A DNA stretch of 64,000 nucleotides from Sipunculus nudus (GCA_026874595.1 CM049312.1:80310929-80374928); one strand, 5' to 3'. Counted from the first letter of the stretch, positions 1 through 12,824 are shown. Numbers and translations are program-made. The notes: a model not told the origin generated them from the letters alone.

Positions 1-420
1 ATTAAGTTTCCGTCTTAGTTTGTTGGCTACTGGGTTGGTTTGTTGGTTGAGCAACAATAACGGAAGTGTCTATGGAACAGTTTTGGAGATAATCTGGATC
101 AAGTTTGTTTAAAGGATTTAATACGCTTTTCTATTATGGTACTTACCAGGGCTTCGATGGATTTTCACGAAACGCCCCATAACTTCTAACAAATTATCTC
201 GCCCAAGAACAACATTTTTCCAAAATCCACACATATTAAATGAGGTTAGAGGTCACAAGTTATGCGACAGGTGTATTTACTATTACAGAATAGAGGTATT
301 TACTCACACCATACTTTTTCTTGCGAACATAGATCAGATATATTACAACTACGATCAGTGAAACCTTGTAAGTGAAGGTAACGAGCGAATGCAACATCAC
401 AAACTATGATATTTAATACG
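1..420. other. AT-rich intergenic DNA, nothing recognised
   Basis: I see no convincing open reading frame, splice pattern or repeat boundary here. The stretch is AT-rich non-coding DNA upstream of the small tandem array that begins near 425. Confidence 0.6.
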
Positions 421-424
421 CAAA

Positions 425-612
425 ATTTAATTTATAGTATAAACGCATCGCTGGCTGTTGTGTGATTTTTAGTACGTCAAAAATACTATATAGTATGACC
501 CCATCGCTAGCCCTTGTGTGATTTTTAATTAGCAAGAATTTCTTTACAGTATGACCCCCTCGTTAGCTGTTATATTATTTCTAATACGCAAGAATTACTT
601 GAATTACTTGCC
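425..612. repeat. Tandem repeat, ~62-bp unit, about 3 copies
   Basis: Three consecutive units share the pattern (A)TAGTATGACCCCATCGCTAG followed by a TGTGTGATTTTTA-like stretch and then an AAGAATT/AAAATACT stretch. The shared cores fall near 437, 499 and 561, a spacing of about 62 bases. The copies are diverged (for example ATCGCTGG, ATCGCTAG, CTCGTTAG), so the array is old. No coding potential is visible. Confidence 0.6.
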
Positions 613-659
613 GCCTGTATATTCCATTGCGAACCTATGAATTGATTTATAACAAGGTT

Positions 660-1440
660 TTTTTATGGATATATGATGTTTGAGGTCCAATGACATTTCT
701 CAGATTGGTTGTCCCCACGACGACCTTGGTAATTTTTGTATAATGCAACTTAGGGCCGCCATTGGTGAAAATTCTATTGTCTTCAATATCTTCAGAACCT
801 ACTAAGAAATCTGTTCCAACATTGCATCTAGAACAAGGTTGTCATGACCAAAGGTTCAAATGAAACAATATTAAAAGAAATTATTTCTATTTAAAGTTTT
901 AATATGCAAATTAGGGCCGCAATAGATAAAATGTCTGCTCTCTTCGATATCTCCAGAACTAACTAGGAAATCTGGTCCAACATTATGTCTAGACTCAGGT
1001 TTTCATGGGTAAAAATTCAAAGGAAACAATATAAAGAACGATTAATTTCGTATTTAAAATTTTAATATGCAAATTAGGGCTGCCATAGTTGAATATGTTA
1101 ACTTCTTTTATATGTCAAGAACTCACTATGATAATTGGTCAAACACTGTGTATAAATCTAGGTTTCCATGGTCAAAGCTTCAAATTAAACCATGTTTCTA
1201 AAAGTTCAGTCCGTGTTTTAAAATTTAAAATGCAAATTAGGGTCCAAATTGATGAAACCCTCTTTCCTTTATATATCAGCCGGATAAAATGATAACTAGC
1301 CAAACATGATATCCTAAGTTTACATACACAAAATCGTTATAAGACAATTGGGAAAAAAATCCAAATAATCTACCGCATTTTCAAAAGAACTAACCATAAT
1401 ATTATACAAACATTAAATCATGACTTAGGTTCAAACAAAA
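660..1440. repeat. Tandem repeat, ~163-bp unit, about 4 copies
   Basis: The phrase TGCAAATTAGGGCCGC or a variant recurs near 743, 905, 1068 and 1231, a period of 162-163 bases. Within each unit the order is the same: TGCAAATTAGGG, a (T)CT-rich 'cttc.atatct.cagaact' block, a 'ggtccaacat' block, then 'aggttttcatgg.caaa..ttcaaa..aaacaat'. The fourth unit decays into unique sequence after about 1300. Short open frames in this region are chance products of the repeat. The internal wording resembles the 'cttcgatatctccagaact' style of other dispersed repeats in the window. Confidence 0.7.
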
Positions 1441-1444
1441 CCTG

Positions 1445-2870
1445 AAAATAAGATTTTTAGAGTATTTTTATTTTTATTAAGAATAAAGGCTTTCCATATG
1501 AAAAAAAAATGCATTTCTGCAATATTTCAGTCAGAAACGTTCATTAGGTGAACAGGCTGGGCAAGGAGCTCAAGGGGCACGGTCCAACCCCAAATAATGC
1601 CTCATAGGCAAATTGTTAAAAGGGTTTATTATCACAGAGCTTCGATTGCTCTGATGTCTTCATGGCAATTTATGACCATGTTATTAACAACCCCGTGCAA
1701 AAAAAAACCTTAAGTTAGATATTCTTAAATGAGTAAGAAAAAACAAATTACAGGTCATTTTATCATGTCATTCTCCTTCAATGCACAGTTTTATCTTCAG
1801 AAGGGAACAGATGCTTAGAAACATGACTTTTTCGACCAGGAGGCCATTAATAAAAAAAAACAATATTTTCTTCATATGCAAATTATTAAAAAAAAATCAT
1901 GTTAAAATCCTAATGTAACTATTAAAAACAATTATATTGCAAAATAAATTAGAAACTCGCATAATAAGAGCTTCCAAAAGATCACATTAATATTTTGCGA
2001 ATTTTTTTTTGTAGATTATATCATCAGATGCCTGCGCTTTGTGAAAATACATTATCAGGATAAGTAAAAATAACAGAGAAACTTAAACCTAACAAAACTG
2101 CTAGTCACCTGCCTTGATGTTCGATGCATCAAGCGAGACCAGGAGACGAGTAGTTTGCTCACCGTCTATTAGATTTATCTATGGAGACAGGTCTTTTCCC
2201 GGAATAAGAGTGTTTCACCAAACCCAGTCAAATTATATCGGATCAGGCAGGCCAGAATCAATGCCCAGTTTTTTTTTAATTTTAATCGGTGTTTGAGAAA
2301 TGAAGAAGTTTAATTATACACTGAAGTGATTGAAAATGTAGTATATGATGGACACGGATATCTTTGTCAAAAGCTACACCGTCAGACTCAAGCTTAAGGC
2401 ATATCAAGATAGGAATTAAAGATACAATTAGGCATGTTCTACCACGAGAATTTGATTAATGTTTGTCTACCTAGGACTGCAAATGTGGTAACTTAGATTT
2501 GATGCGATGCAGCTCGGTAAACTACGATCAAACATGCAAGGCGTTTTATTTGATCGGTATACCCAAACAATGCCAGACCAAAACAGAGGGAAATGGTGCC
2601 ATAATTAAGAAAAAAAAACTACCTTACATCTCCATAAATCACACATCTTAATCACATCCAATCACATTCAATATGTATACAAACACTTATGATGATTCTT
2701 TGCTTCTATTAAATATTCTGGTGAATTGAAACATCTGGCCATGAAAAATGGACTAAAAAGCGTCATCATATCATAACCTGATCCTTTAGTCTTTAAATTG
2801 AGAATATACGTATATTAGCTGACAATAACACAACAATAGTTAAATAAAGCGAGATACCATGCGTTTTCTC
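1445..2870. other. AT-rich intergenic DNA, no gene seen
   Basis: This is AT-rich sequence with poly-A runs. The short open frame at 2114-2296 has no recognisable domain, no supporting splice context and no biased codon pattern, so I do not call it. No clear repeat copy was recognised apart from generic A/T runs. Confidence 0.5.
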
Positions 2871-2873
2871 AGT

Positions 2874-3298
2874 TTTACATTTAAAGATTTAAAGAACACC
2901 CTAGTTCTTGACTGGTGAGTATATATATTTTATTAACCCTATATCTAACATTTTGGTCAATTTTTGTGGCTAAACACTTGACCGATGGGTCATTGACTCA
3001 CACTTTTGTAACTTGTTATTCCTAGGGAGCAGACAGGCACCCGGAGTCAATCTTCTGTCGAACCCTCCTTACCGCCGGGTGATAACCTTTAAACTACCCC
3101 GGACTCTACAGTCCAGTTTGGGGTGCGTTACGGGGTATGTGTGAGTAAACAAACACTCTATGACCCAGGGAGGCGTAAACAAAACTACTGGGGTCTGAAG
3201 AACCAGGGGCATAGGGATTACCGGAAAGGGGGGGGGGGCGTGGCTGGGGAGGGGTACAGCATATCCGCTGGCCAAAGAGTGCATATTCACATAAACAC

Positions 3299-3299
<1 letters not shown>
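2874..3299. repeat. Dispersed ~430-bp repeat, copy 1
   Basis: The segment starting at TTTACATTTAAAGATTTAAAG and running to CATAAACACG is repeated almost base for base at 8168-8596. Differences are a few substitutions (for example GGGGTATGTGTGAG against GGGGTACGTATAAG) and a poly-G length change near 3230. Both copies run directly into a long (TA)n tract, so the microsatellite is probably part of the element or grows from its end. Open frames on both strands inside it are shared by the two copies and look fortuitous. A weak A-box-like motif on the minus strand lacks a matching B box, so I do not call it a SINE. Confidence 0.75.

Positions 3300-3347
<48 letters not shown>
3300..3347. repeat. 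(TA)n microsatellite
   Basis: About 48 bases of uninterrupted AT repeat directly follow the dispersed repeat copy 1. Confidence 0.98.
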
Positions 3348-3349
<2 letters not shown>

Positions 3350-3351
<2 letters not shown>

Positions 3352-4046
3352 GCCTACTTCAATATCCTTGTACCATTTTAAGACTGAAAACAAGAAAAAA
3401 TGTGACCTACATATAAAAGTGTAAAGTTATGACACTTGAAGTAAACATGACAAATACATTTATATTTTTTATATCTACTTTTATGTTTTAATTTTCTAAG
3501 TAGATATTACTGTTTTGAAGGTTTTCCCTGAATATAACATGCAAAGTTGGATTGAAGTGGTGGTGGCATGGCCCCAGGCGGCAGCCTCCTAGCTAGATAT
3601 ACCGCTGAGAAAATTCGAATGCACAATCCACAATTCTAAAGTTCATCAAATTAGTCATCATCAAATAAGTCGTCCTAATTGATTGATTGTTATCCGAAAT
3701 AGGCTTATTAGCGAAGAATATGTCCCGATAGCTAGATTAATATAGCCGAGGTAATGTGTACCCCCTGAGTCACGTATTGTAGCCCTATATCGCTCCTATT
3801 AACATGTAGGCGAGGACTGATCATTAATTATTCACATCGCAAACTGATCAACCATGTTGACTTTGGATGACGCTGAGTGACATCCTGTCGACACGGAAAT
3901 ATGTAATAAAGGACTGTGAATTATTTATTTGCCTTAATGTGTATGACCAGGAATTTTACGTGTACTTCTATTAATAATATGTCTGTAACCATATACTATA
4001 TGGCCTGCGGCACCTGGTTTTAAAAAGGTTAGTACAAAATAAATTT
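3350..4046. other. Intergenic DNA, no gene seen
   Basis: I see no supported coding region. The only notable phrase is a GC-richer stretch around 3560-3600. The LINE reading frame begins just downstream. Confidence 0.5.
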
Positions 4047-6026
4047 TTGTGGCACAATATTTGGAGAGATAGCGGGCGGCCCCGAACTGGATATGTTGCG
4101 GACATCCGACGTAGAACCAGAGCGAACTATCATAGAGTTGTTAAAAAGCTTCTGAGGGACGAAGATAGAGGGCGCTTATGTCGTATGGCAACAGCTGTGA
4201 CGAAGGACCACTCACGTAACTTATGGACGGAAATAAAAAAGTTACAGCCACCTCAAAGAAGTAATGCCCATATTATTGACGGATTAAACACAAATAAAGA
4301 TATCTCAAATAAGTTTAAAGATAAATACAATAATTTATATAATGTATGTGCAACAGATTCCAAGGAACAAGGAATTTTGATGGAGTCTATTCATGCTACG
4401 ATTGCACATGATTCCAACATCCTTCATCGAGATCATACCATAACGGTACAGCAGGTAGCAGAGGGAATAGCTATGCTGAAAACAGGGAAATCAGATGGAT
4501 TAAATAATTTATATTCTGACAAAATCATATATAGTTCTAACCGATGTAACGTTCTACTTTCTTAAATGTATACTGCAATGTTATCCCATGGGTATTTCCC
4601 ACGATGTATAAATAACTGAGTAATTGTGCCTATCCCCAAGGACAGAAATGGAAACCTGAACGACAGCGAAAATTACCGTGGTATAGCACTTAGTAGCTCA
4701 TTCGGTAAGCTCTTTGAGATCATCATATCTCAGGTATACAATAATTGTTTTCGCTCATCAGAATTACAGTTTGCTTTTAAAGAGAATCACTCCACGACAA
4801 TGTGTGCTACAGTTTTAAAGGAAATTGTATCTTATTATAGGTCACGAGGTAGTAAAGTGTATAGTTGTTGCCTGGATGCCAGCAAAGCCTTTGACAGACT
4901 TAATTTTGGTAAAATGTTTTCCTTACTTATTAAAAAGGGGATTCCTGGGGTTATCGTAAGACTTCTTTATGATCAATATAAAAATCAATCAATATGTGTT
5001 GCATGGAATGGTGAGACATCTGATAGTTTCTGTTCAAAAAATGGAGTGAAACAGGGCGGGGTGCTTAGTCCACTAATATTTAACCTATACATTGATGAAT
5101 TGTTATCCAGATTACGTTTAAGCGATATTGGGTGTCACATTGGACACAAATATGCAGGCTGTCTGGCCTACGCTGATGACCTGATGCTATTGGCACCATC
5201 GGCAAGCGGGTTACAAAAATTAGTGAATATCTGTAGCAAGTATGGGATAGAGTACTCCATAACATACAATCATAATAAATCAGTATGTTTAGAATTTGGT
5301 AATGAATTAAATATGGATTATCCAACTATTGTTTTAGATAACAATAAGCTAAAATGGGAAAATAGGATTAAATACTTAGGTATATATATTTCTAGTTCTC
5401 TCACAGACAGTGATGACATATGCCGTAAGAGGGCGGATTTCTTTGTGAAAGTAAACTCTCTTGTAGGGAACTTTGGTCATCTTCCTAGAAAGTTGGTGAA
5501 TATATTATTTTCCCAATATTGCTGTTCGTTTTATGGTTCACAGAGTTGGAAACTCAAAAGTAAAGATATTGCCTCTCTCATCACTGCATATAATAAAGGT
5601 TTGAGATGTATTTTGAAACTACCTCCAACAGCTCATAAATATATTGTATTAAATATAGCCGGGAAGAAACCATTAAGATGTCAGTTAGAATTGCGTTTCA
5701 TGAACATGTTTTATTCTATGTATAGTTCAGACAATTCTCTTGTTTCACATGTAGCTCGGAATGCTTGTCGAGACCTTTTGACTCATCTTGGTGGCAATAT
5801 TAGCTACATGATGGAGCAGTATGGGTTTTTATACGCAAAAATGTCCAAATCGTACCAAAAAGAGATTAGAAAACAGATTATTAATAGATTCTCATTTAAT
5901 GAAGATGAATATGCTCAGGCAGAGTTGGTAAGAGAAATTATTGAATGTCTTGATTGTACAATGTATGTAGAAAATTTTGACAGGGCAGATTTAAAACATA
6001 TGCTTGCCGTGATATCCACTCAATAA
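4047..6026 (+). pseudogene. LINE ORF2 reverse transcriptase, two in-frame stops
   Basis: One reading frame spans the whole interval and is broken only by TAA at 4563-4565 and TGA at 4617-4619. The part from 4626 is a 466-codon open frame carrying the classic RT signatures: CLDASKAFD (motif A, catalytic Asp near residue 84 of that frame), GVKQGGVLSPLIF near residues 140-152, and the catalytic YADD at about residues 182-185 followed by LMLLAPS. The portion before the stops holds the RT N-terminal and linker region and has no natural ATG at its start, consistent with 5' truncation. The protein would copy LINE RNA at the nicked target. Because only two point nonsense changes break a long frame, this copy is fairly young. 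Confidence 0.9.
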
Positions 6027-6162
6027 GCAAGCACAACGGCTTTTGACTATGCACACTTTATATTTTTGTTATAAAGCACGACAAATCTCTGCACTTTTTC
6101 ATGACCATATATATTATATTGTACAATGTATGTACGAAATAAATGATAATAATAATAATAAC
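4047..6162 (+). mobile_element. 5'-truncated non-LTR retrotransposon (LINE)
   Basis: This is the 3' part of a LINE: the pre-RT linker, the reverse transcriptase, a C-terminal region and a 3' tail. The endonuclease domain and any ORF1 are missing, as expected from incomplete target-primed reverse transcription. After the coding region there is an AATAAA at 6138-6143 and a short (TAA)n tail near 6145-6161, typical of CR1/L2/I-type LINEs. The element lies between the two copies of the ~430-bp repeat. I found no convincing target-site duplication. The clade cannot be fixed by eye. Confidence 0.9.
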
Positions 6163-6164
6163 TG

Positions 6165-8165
6165 TGTGAGTTATCGATGAAATAACCTGGAATCTTGACT
6201 GACTAGTCCATGTGGCTTATTAGCTGCCGTTAATACACGACTCAGTAGACGTCTATGTTTGGCTAGAAGTCCTTACTTGATTTGTGATAGAAGCCATACA
6301 GGGGAATGTGCTGTAACGTTCACCTATCCTCTTTCAATGACTACATGGTATACAGCCGATAATCTTAAGATTAGGTTACGAATGATGATTTAACACAAAA
6401 GAATACATGGAACTCACACAACAAACTGAAAATCCGTTTTTATGGTAACGAGTCGTTTCCTGTATCGCGTACTAGTTGGCAGCCGTCCAGTAATCCATGT
6501 GAGATATACTTGTGTTCATGCGGTCAGAAAATCAACAAATGTGCGGAGGGATTTACCAATATGATGAATGAATGAAGGTGTAATTGATTTTGTGCTTGTA
6601 TCCGCTATTATTGAGTGCTTGTTTGTTTTCTTTTGATGCATGCCTGAAGGTGTTATCGTCTCAGAAAGTTCTGATAGACGGTTGTTGATGGCCGAGGGGA
6701 TGTATCAAATGATAGCCGGGGGGGGGGGGGGGGGGGGGCGTCTGAATTCGTATTTATATGGGTGGGTTGTTTGGCTTTCTATACGGACTGGAGGTCCAGT
6801 GAAGCATCTAGTTAGTTGACTGATATCAGGTTTGTATCAGATTTGAAAATTTTAGTGAGCTATATCTGATCCTGTCCGCTTCTAGGCCTGATACCGATTT
6901 CAGGGTTACCAGGGTTCGAAACTACACCAAATTCCCGGATCTGAACCTCTAATTTATCATGTACCCAACGATTCAATAACGGCACCCCCTGGTAAAAATA
7001 AAAAAAACTGAGAAAGGCCATAGCAAGTTCGATATTGCGATAAAGAGTTACGACAGGGCCGAAGTGTGTAACTTAGTCTATACAGAAACAATCGAAAACC
7101 ACAATACAAGAATACTGTCTGAAAGGCAACAAAAAGAATCCAAGCAATAAAGGCTATGCAACTGCCGTACCAAATCTGGCTGCTCCCTCAATGGGAAATG
7201 CTTAGCATCGTCCAGTGTCTACCTAACGGTGCAGTTAACACGTAATTTGGCATGACCGGAGGCTCCTTTAAACAAATTAAGGTATTGCATCCACAAAAAA
7301 TCGTTCAAGCACAGGACCCATTTAAACGAAACTGAGCTTGCAAAACGTATTTGGAACTTGAAAGACAAGCAAGAAAGTTTCACTATTATCTGGTTAATAA
7401 TATTGCAGTCACCTTCAAGACCTCTTCACATCAGTGCAACTTGTGCAATCATAAGCTATTATTGTTACCGTAATACGACAGTACGGTCTCCTTTTTTAAT
7501 GCGGTGACACCTTTTTTATATGCACTTTCCGTATATCTTACGGTATTATCTGAGAACGCAAGATTTAATAAAAAAAGAGACATCAATCATTCTTCAAAAG
7601 TACTTAATTCAACGGATAAGTTCCAACGGGTTATGGCGACAAACCAAGACCCGTTTTCGTTTCTTACTTGACGTCATATATATATATTTATATATGTGTG
7701 TGTGTGTGTTTGTCCTGTCTCAAAGACATTATGTAATTGCATAAATTACCAAATTATATCAAAAGTATACGCATTCTACCAGTATGAAAGATAAAAGCAG
7801 GAATTGATCTGAGGAGCATTTCACGGTATTTAAGACATAAAAGTAGGGGGAAATGTGAGAATCGTTCAAGAATTTGATCTAGTTGAACAATAAGCTTTTA
7901 TATTTCAACCCAGTAAACACTTCAAGAGACTTATTCTAGGATTTCATTATTTTTTAACCAGAATTTAAAAAAAGTTGTAATTTCACGTAACGGAAGGGTC
8001 AACTTTAAAATTGAATTAATTATCAAACCAAAACTTCTTATTATTTTAGCTTCAAACTGACAAAGTGACATAAAGTACTTAAGTAATTTTCGTTATCCAG
8101 ACTAAATCATTGTTAAATTGGAAGCTCATTTATAGTTTTTTTCGTGTTTTACTTTAACTTCCAGT
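6165..8165. other. Intergenic DNA, no gene seen
   Basis: This holds a pure G run at 6718-6738 and a short (TA)/(TG) stretch near 7677-7710. The open frame at 7520-7744 reads into the microsatellite and has no recognisable domain. I see no other structure. Confidence 0.5.
6718..6738 (+). repeat. Poly-G tract (21 bases)
   Basis: A pure run of 21 G bases. It may form G-quadruplexes or be length-polymorphic or assembly-sensitive. Confidence 0.95.
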
Positions 8166-8167
8166 CA

Positions 8168-8595
8168 GCTTTACATTTAAAGATTTAAAGAACACCCTAG
8201 TTCTTGACTGGTGAGTATATATATTTTATTAACCCTATATCTAACATTTTGGTCAATTTTTGTGGCTAAACACTTGACCGATGGGTCATTGACTCACACT
8301 TTTGTAACTTGTTATTCCTAGGGAGCAGACAGGCACCCGGAGTCAATCTTCTGTTGAACCCTCCTTACCGCCGGGTGATAACCTTTAAACTACCCCTGAC
8401 TCTACAGTCCAGTTTGGGGTGCGTTACGGGGTACGTATAAGTAAGCAAACACTCTATGACCCAGGGAGGCGTAAACAAAACTACTGGGGTCTGAAGAACC
8501 AGGGGCATAGTGATTACCGGAAAGGGGGGGGGGGGCGTGGCTGGGGAGGGGTACAGCATATCCGCTGGCCAAAGAGTGCATATTCACATAAACAC

Positions 8596-8596
<1 letters not shown>
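8168..8596. repeat. Dispersed ~430-bp repeat, copy 2
   Basis: Near-identical to 2874-3299, including the same 'ggagcagacaggcacccgg' and 'gggtctgaagaaccagg' phrases, a poly-G run and the same junction with (TA)n. Together the two copies bracket the LINE at 4.0-6.2 kb and about 2 kb of other DNA. They could be two insertions of a recent element or a local segmental duplication. Confidence 0.75.

Positions 8597-8664
<68 letters not shown>
8597..8664. repeat. (TA)n microsatellite
   Basis: A 68-base AT repeat directly abuts repeat copy 2. Confidence 0.98.
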
Positions 8665-8667
<3 letters not shown>

Positions 8668-8754
8668 GGTAGTGTTACCCTCCGATGTAAAGTGCTCTAT
8701 GGCCTACAAGCTAGGCCAGAGCGGTATAACTCTGAAGAAAAACAACACTGTTAA

Positions 8755-11700
8755 ATGGGTCCTGTGCGAGAAAGCCATCAAAGACACATAGGCAGGTCAA
8801 AATATCAGGCCAATACATCAAACTTACCTCCAGTCTGATGCATGGGGCTGACCAGGCTTAGGTGAGAAAGGCCTTTGCCCCGAGTGAACTGTGACAAATT
8901 TGATAGCTAGCTCAGGCTACTGCAATTAGTGAACTCATGACCTGCACTTGGCTAGAATGAGTGAACTTTCGACCTGTACCTGGCTGCACTGAGTGAACTC
9001 TTGACCTGTTACATAATCTGACACAGTTGGTAGTCCACATGCAGCCCTTAAGGGCATGACACGTATGAGGTGATCACATGGTGGCCATGAGGTGTTCACA
9101 TGTCACCCATGAGGTGATCACATGCCTTGTGCTTGGCTGCACTGACTGAACTCTTGACCTATATCTGGCTGCACTGACTGAACTCTTGACCTATATCTGG
9201 CTGCACTGAATGAACTCTTGATCTGTTGCCAAATCTGAAACAGTTGGCAGTTTCTCAACCTATTTTAAGATACGAACACAATCTTGGCCTGTTGATAAAT
9301 CTGTTTACACATACTGAAAGACTTTGGCTAAAATGCTTTTTTTTCAATCTGACATATTCATATACTTTTTATCAAAATATCTAAAATGACAAAAGATGCA
9401 GTTCTTTCATTGTTAAAGGTCCAATAATTCTGCCAAAAATCATTCAAGTAAACTTGAACAAAGGCCACCTAAGAATAATTTTTGTGCAATGTTACAGAAG
9501 TTATAATTGAAACAATAATTTTGTAGAAGAACAGTTTTGCAGTCTTCAGTTTGAAATAGACATAATAATGGCCATTGATTGAAAGAACCATGTCCTAGGA
9601 TAATTCTTTTGAAAAACTGAACGATTCAACTTGACAGTTTCATCATTAACATTTTAAGCTGAAGGGGCTAAAATTATGAGGTTTTTGCCCATAAAAAACA
9701 TGTCAATGTCTGCAACTTCAAATATGAGTCATGTAACCAACATTTGCACAATACTTGGTAATGCTAGCTTCTGTCATTTCCGAGATTATTATGTCAGTAT
9801 GCTTAATAGGCCAAATGACTGTTCTAATTCGTGTAACACCACCATCGATGCAAACCATCTGAACAAACTTGAGAGGGCTTGCCTCTGGGATCATTTTTGT
9901 AAAATATTGAACAATTTGGCTGGACCGTTTACAAGAAGAAGACTTTTAAAGGTTTTTCAGCTTTTTCCCTATAAAATCTAAGTAAATGCAGATAGCAAAA
10001 AAAAATAAGCTGAATCCCATAACATTTGATATGTGACAGATTATTGCATAAAATCTCGGCAAGGTAGCTCCTGCTATTCCTGAGAAATTATGCGTTAATG
10101 TACAGATGACCAATGACCCCGTACAAAAAAGGTCATTGCAGGTGGCGCCACAGTTACCTGAATTTCATATATTACTCATGTGACCAACACACGCATAAAA
10201 TTTGGTGATGATAGCTCCGGCCGTTTCTGAAATTATCATTTTAGTATGCTTTTTTGGACAGTTAGCTAAGTTTAATTTCCTGTAACTCGGCCAAAATTTA
10301 CCGAACTTAAATCATTCGGACAAACTTGAGAGAGATGATATAAAAGATTATTTCTGTGAAATATTGAATAATTTGGCTTGACTGTTTCGGAGGAGATGAT
10401 TTTTAAAGTTTTTTTAGCTTTTTCTCTATAAAATCTCAGAAAATGCAGAGTTTTTCAGATGGCTAATTTTTTTGCATTAAATTTCATGATACTAGCTCCA
10501 GTTGTTTTTGAAATAGAATAGGTTAACGACGACAACAGACAATGCCAAACCATCGCATTAGCTTACAGGTTCGCTGAAAATTACTACAGATGCATATTGA
10601 ATGCAAAATTATAATACAGATACATCTCACTGATGGCATAATCTTGAATTAAGTTGAGTATGGATACCAGTTATTTATAATCCTTGTACAGCGGTCTTTA
10701 TAAACACACAGATAGCTGTATACCTGTGATTGTAAACATTGCCTTGCATGAGGAATTTCTAAAATCATAAATCTACATTTTTTAAAAGCTTTTAAAAAAC
10801 TTTCTTGTCAATATTAACCATAGATAACCTGAAATCTAAATGTTTAGGGGCATGATGTAATGGATGCTGATAAACTGGTGCCAGGCTAGATGTATCTGCT
10901 TCACACAGCTAACATATATGGTAAAATGACTCAAATCAATCTTTACAATTCAGCCAAAATTCATTCTTTGGAACCATAAAAGACAATTATTATAAGAATT
11001 ATTCAGAGGATTATTCCTGTAAAATACAAAACAAATGGCCTCAGTGGCGTCAGTCAAAAAACGTTTTGCAGGTTTATAACTCATATGGGAAAATACAGCA
11101 AAATGGCTAAGTTAAGCTTCCCATAACTCAGCCAAAATTACTGAACCAAAACCATTTGAACAAACTTGAATTATCAACATCTAAGGATAATTTATGTGTG
11201 AGATTTAAGAATTTGGCCCAGTGGTTTTTGAGAAGAAGTTCTTTGTAGCCACTGAGCTAAAATGGGCCGTTATGGCATATGACTAAATTCAGCTTCCCAT
11301 AACTCAACCAAAAGTCACTGAACTGAGACCATTTGAACAAACTTCAGAAAGCATTACCCTAGAATCATTTCTGTGCGATATTAAACAATTTGGACATATG
11401 GTTTCAGGGAAGAAGTTTTTTGGTAGCAGTCAGTATGATACGGGCACTGATGACTCCCGTACAATAAAGGCCGATGCAGGTGGCGCCACCAATACTTCAA
11501 TTTCAGATATGACTCATGTGACCAACATTGGCATAAGATTTGGTGATGATAGCTCGAGCCATCTGTGAGATTGTAATTTTAGTATGCTCTAATTTACATA
11601 TGACTAAGTTCAACTTCCTGTAACTTGGCCAAAAATCGCCGAACTTAAACCATTCGAACAAACTTGAGAGAGATTGTTCCAAGAATCATTTCTGTGATAT

Positions 11701-11957
11701 ATTGGACAATTTGGCTGAACATTTTCGAAGAAAGAAGATTTTTTAAGGTTTTTTAGCTTTTTCCCTATAAAATCTAAGAAAATGCAGTTAGCAAAAAAAA
11801 AGCAAAATCCGATAGAGTTTTTTAGATGACTAAATTTTTGCATAAAATTTCGTGATGCTAACTCTTGCTGTTTTCAAGATAGTATAGTTTAACGTACAGA
11901 CGACGGACGACGGACGCCGGACGACGTCACACCATCGCATAAGCTCACAGGTTCGCT
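8755..11957 (+). repeat. Composite dispersed repeat with ACGGACGACGG tail, copy 1
   Basis: Two long sub-segments recur elsewhere in the window. 8755-9560 matches 44790-45510 (shared 'gctgaccaggctta.gtgagaaaggc' and 'ctgcactgagtgaactcttgacctg'). 10577-11957 matches 54943-56300 (shared 'tgaatgcaaaattataatacag', 'gatgataaactggtgccaggctag', 'cccgtacaa.aaaggcc'). Inside, a phrase around 'aacaatttggctg.accgttt...gaagaaga' followed by 'agctttttccctataaaatct' repeats several times, giving a loose internal tandem structure. The right end has an 'acgacggacgacggacgcc' purine/C tail followed by 'cgcataagctcacaggttcgctaa'. No coding frame of its own was recognised. Confidence 0.65.
8925..9240 (+). repeat. 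Degenerate ~35-bp tandem units inside the composite repeat
   Basis: Units reading approximately TGGCTGCACTGAGTGAACTC followed by TTGACCTGTA recur about seven times between 8925 and 9230. The best-preserved neighbours are near 9130, 9166 and 9202, about 35 bases apart. The same unit occurs again at 44955-45150 in the second copy of the composite repeat. Confidence 0.6.
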
Positions 11958-12784
11958 AAAAATTATTTATTCTCATATAGACGAGGTCACTGAAGTTACC
12001 ATAACCTTTAAATGAGGTATAGCACGGTTCATACACAACACGGTTTCAGAGAACATTGAGGACAAAGGTTGACGGACTTCCTTATTAAAGTATAAGGTAT
12101 CGCTCAGTGATGCCATCTAGTGAAGGTTGATGTACTTTCTCTGATGCCCCTCTCTGTAATCGTCCCTTCACCTTGCGTGTGTTTCCCCTGGCGTCTTAGC
12201 CACGTTACTTGAATGCTTGCGTGTTGTAGGAACATGTAATTATCTTATCGAAGATCAACTCTTTATTATAAAAAAAAGGACGAGCGCCCGACGTAACACG
12301 AAAGGCCTCCTGGAGGTCTCCTGAACAAGTTGTCGACAACAGACAATTTGTTTGTACTTCACGACATTAAAAAATGTACTAGTATGAGGTCTTTGTTAGA
12401 ACACGCTTGTCTAGTCCAAAGACGCTGTATTCCAATCTGAAGCTCGGCTCCAACCGACATTTTGCAAGCCGAGTCGGGGGGGGGGGGGGTGTCCTTACCG
12501 TGTGTAAATAGGGTTGGGTCACAGATAAATACCACATATAAATCATGTTGACAGATGGCGCCACATTTTGGTTGTCTGGATGGAGACTTAGGTACACTTG
12601 CAGACTGACTCGATCACTTCATTGAAATATCTATCCCGTTTGTGATAGGAAATAACATAAAATTTCATTTTCAATATGACTTTCAATGAGCGAGTCGGGC
12701 TGCGTCCCTTTACGAAGTATAAAGCATACCCTACTACAGCGGCCAATATAAGGAAAAATGATACACTGACACTTCCGTAATTGA

Positions 12785-12791
<7 letters not shown>

Positions 12792-12823
<32 letters not shown>

Positions 12824-12824
12824 A

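Noticed and set aside
2990-3130. A-box-like TAGTTTAAAGG and B-box-like GGTTCGA on the minus strand of the ~430-bp repeat, suggesting a tRNA-derived SINE
   Set aside because: The B box lacks the final CC, the spacing is short, and the (TA)n lies on the wrong side for a SINE tail.
12379-12597. Minus-strand frame with a proline run
   Set aside because: The proline run is the translation of a poly-G tract. No domain or start context.
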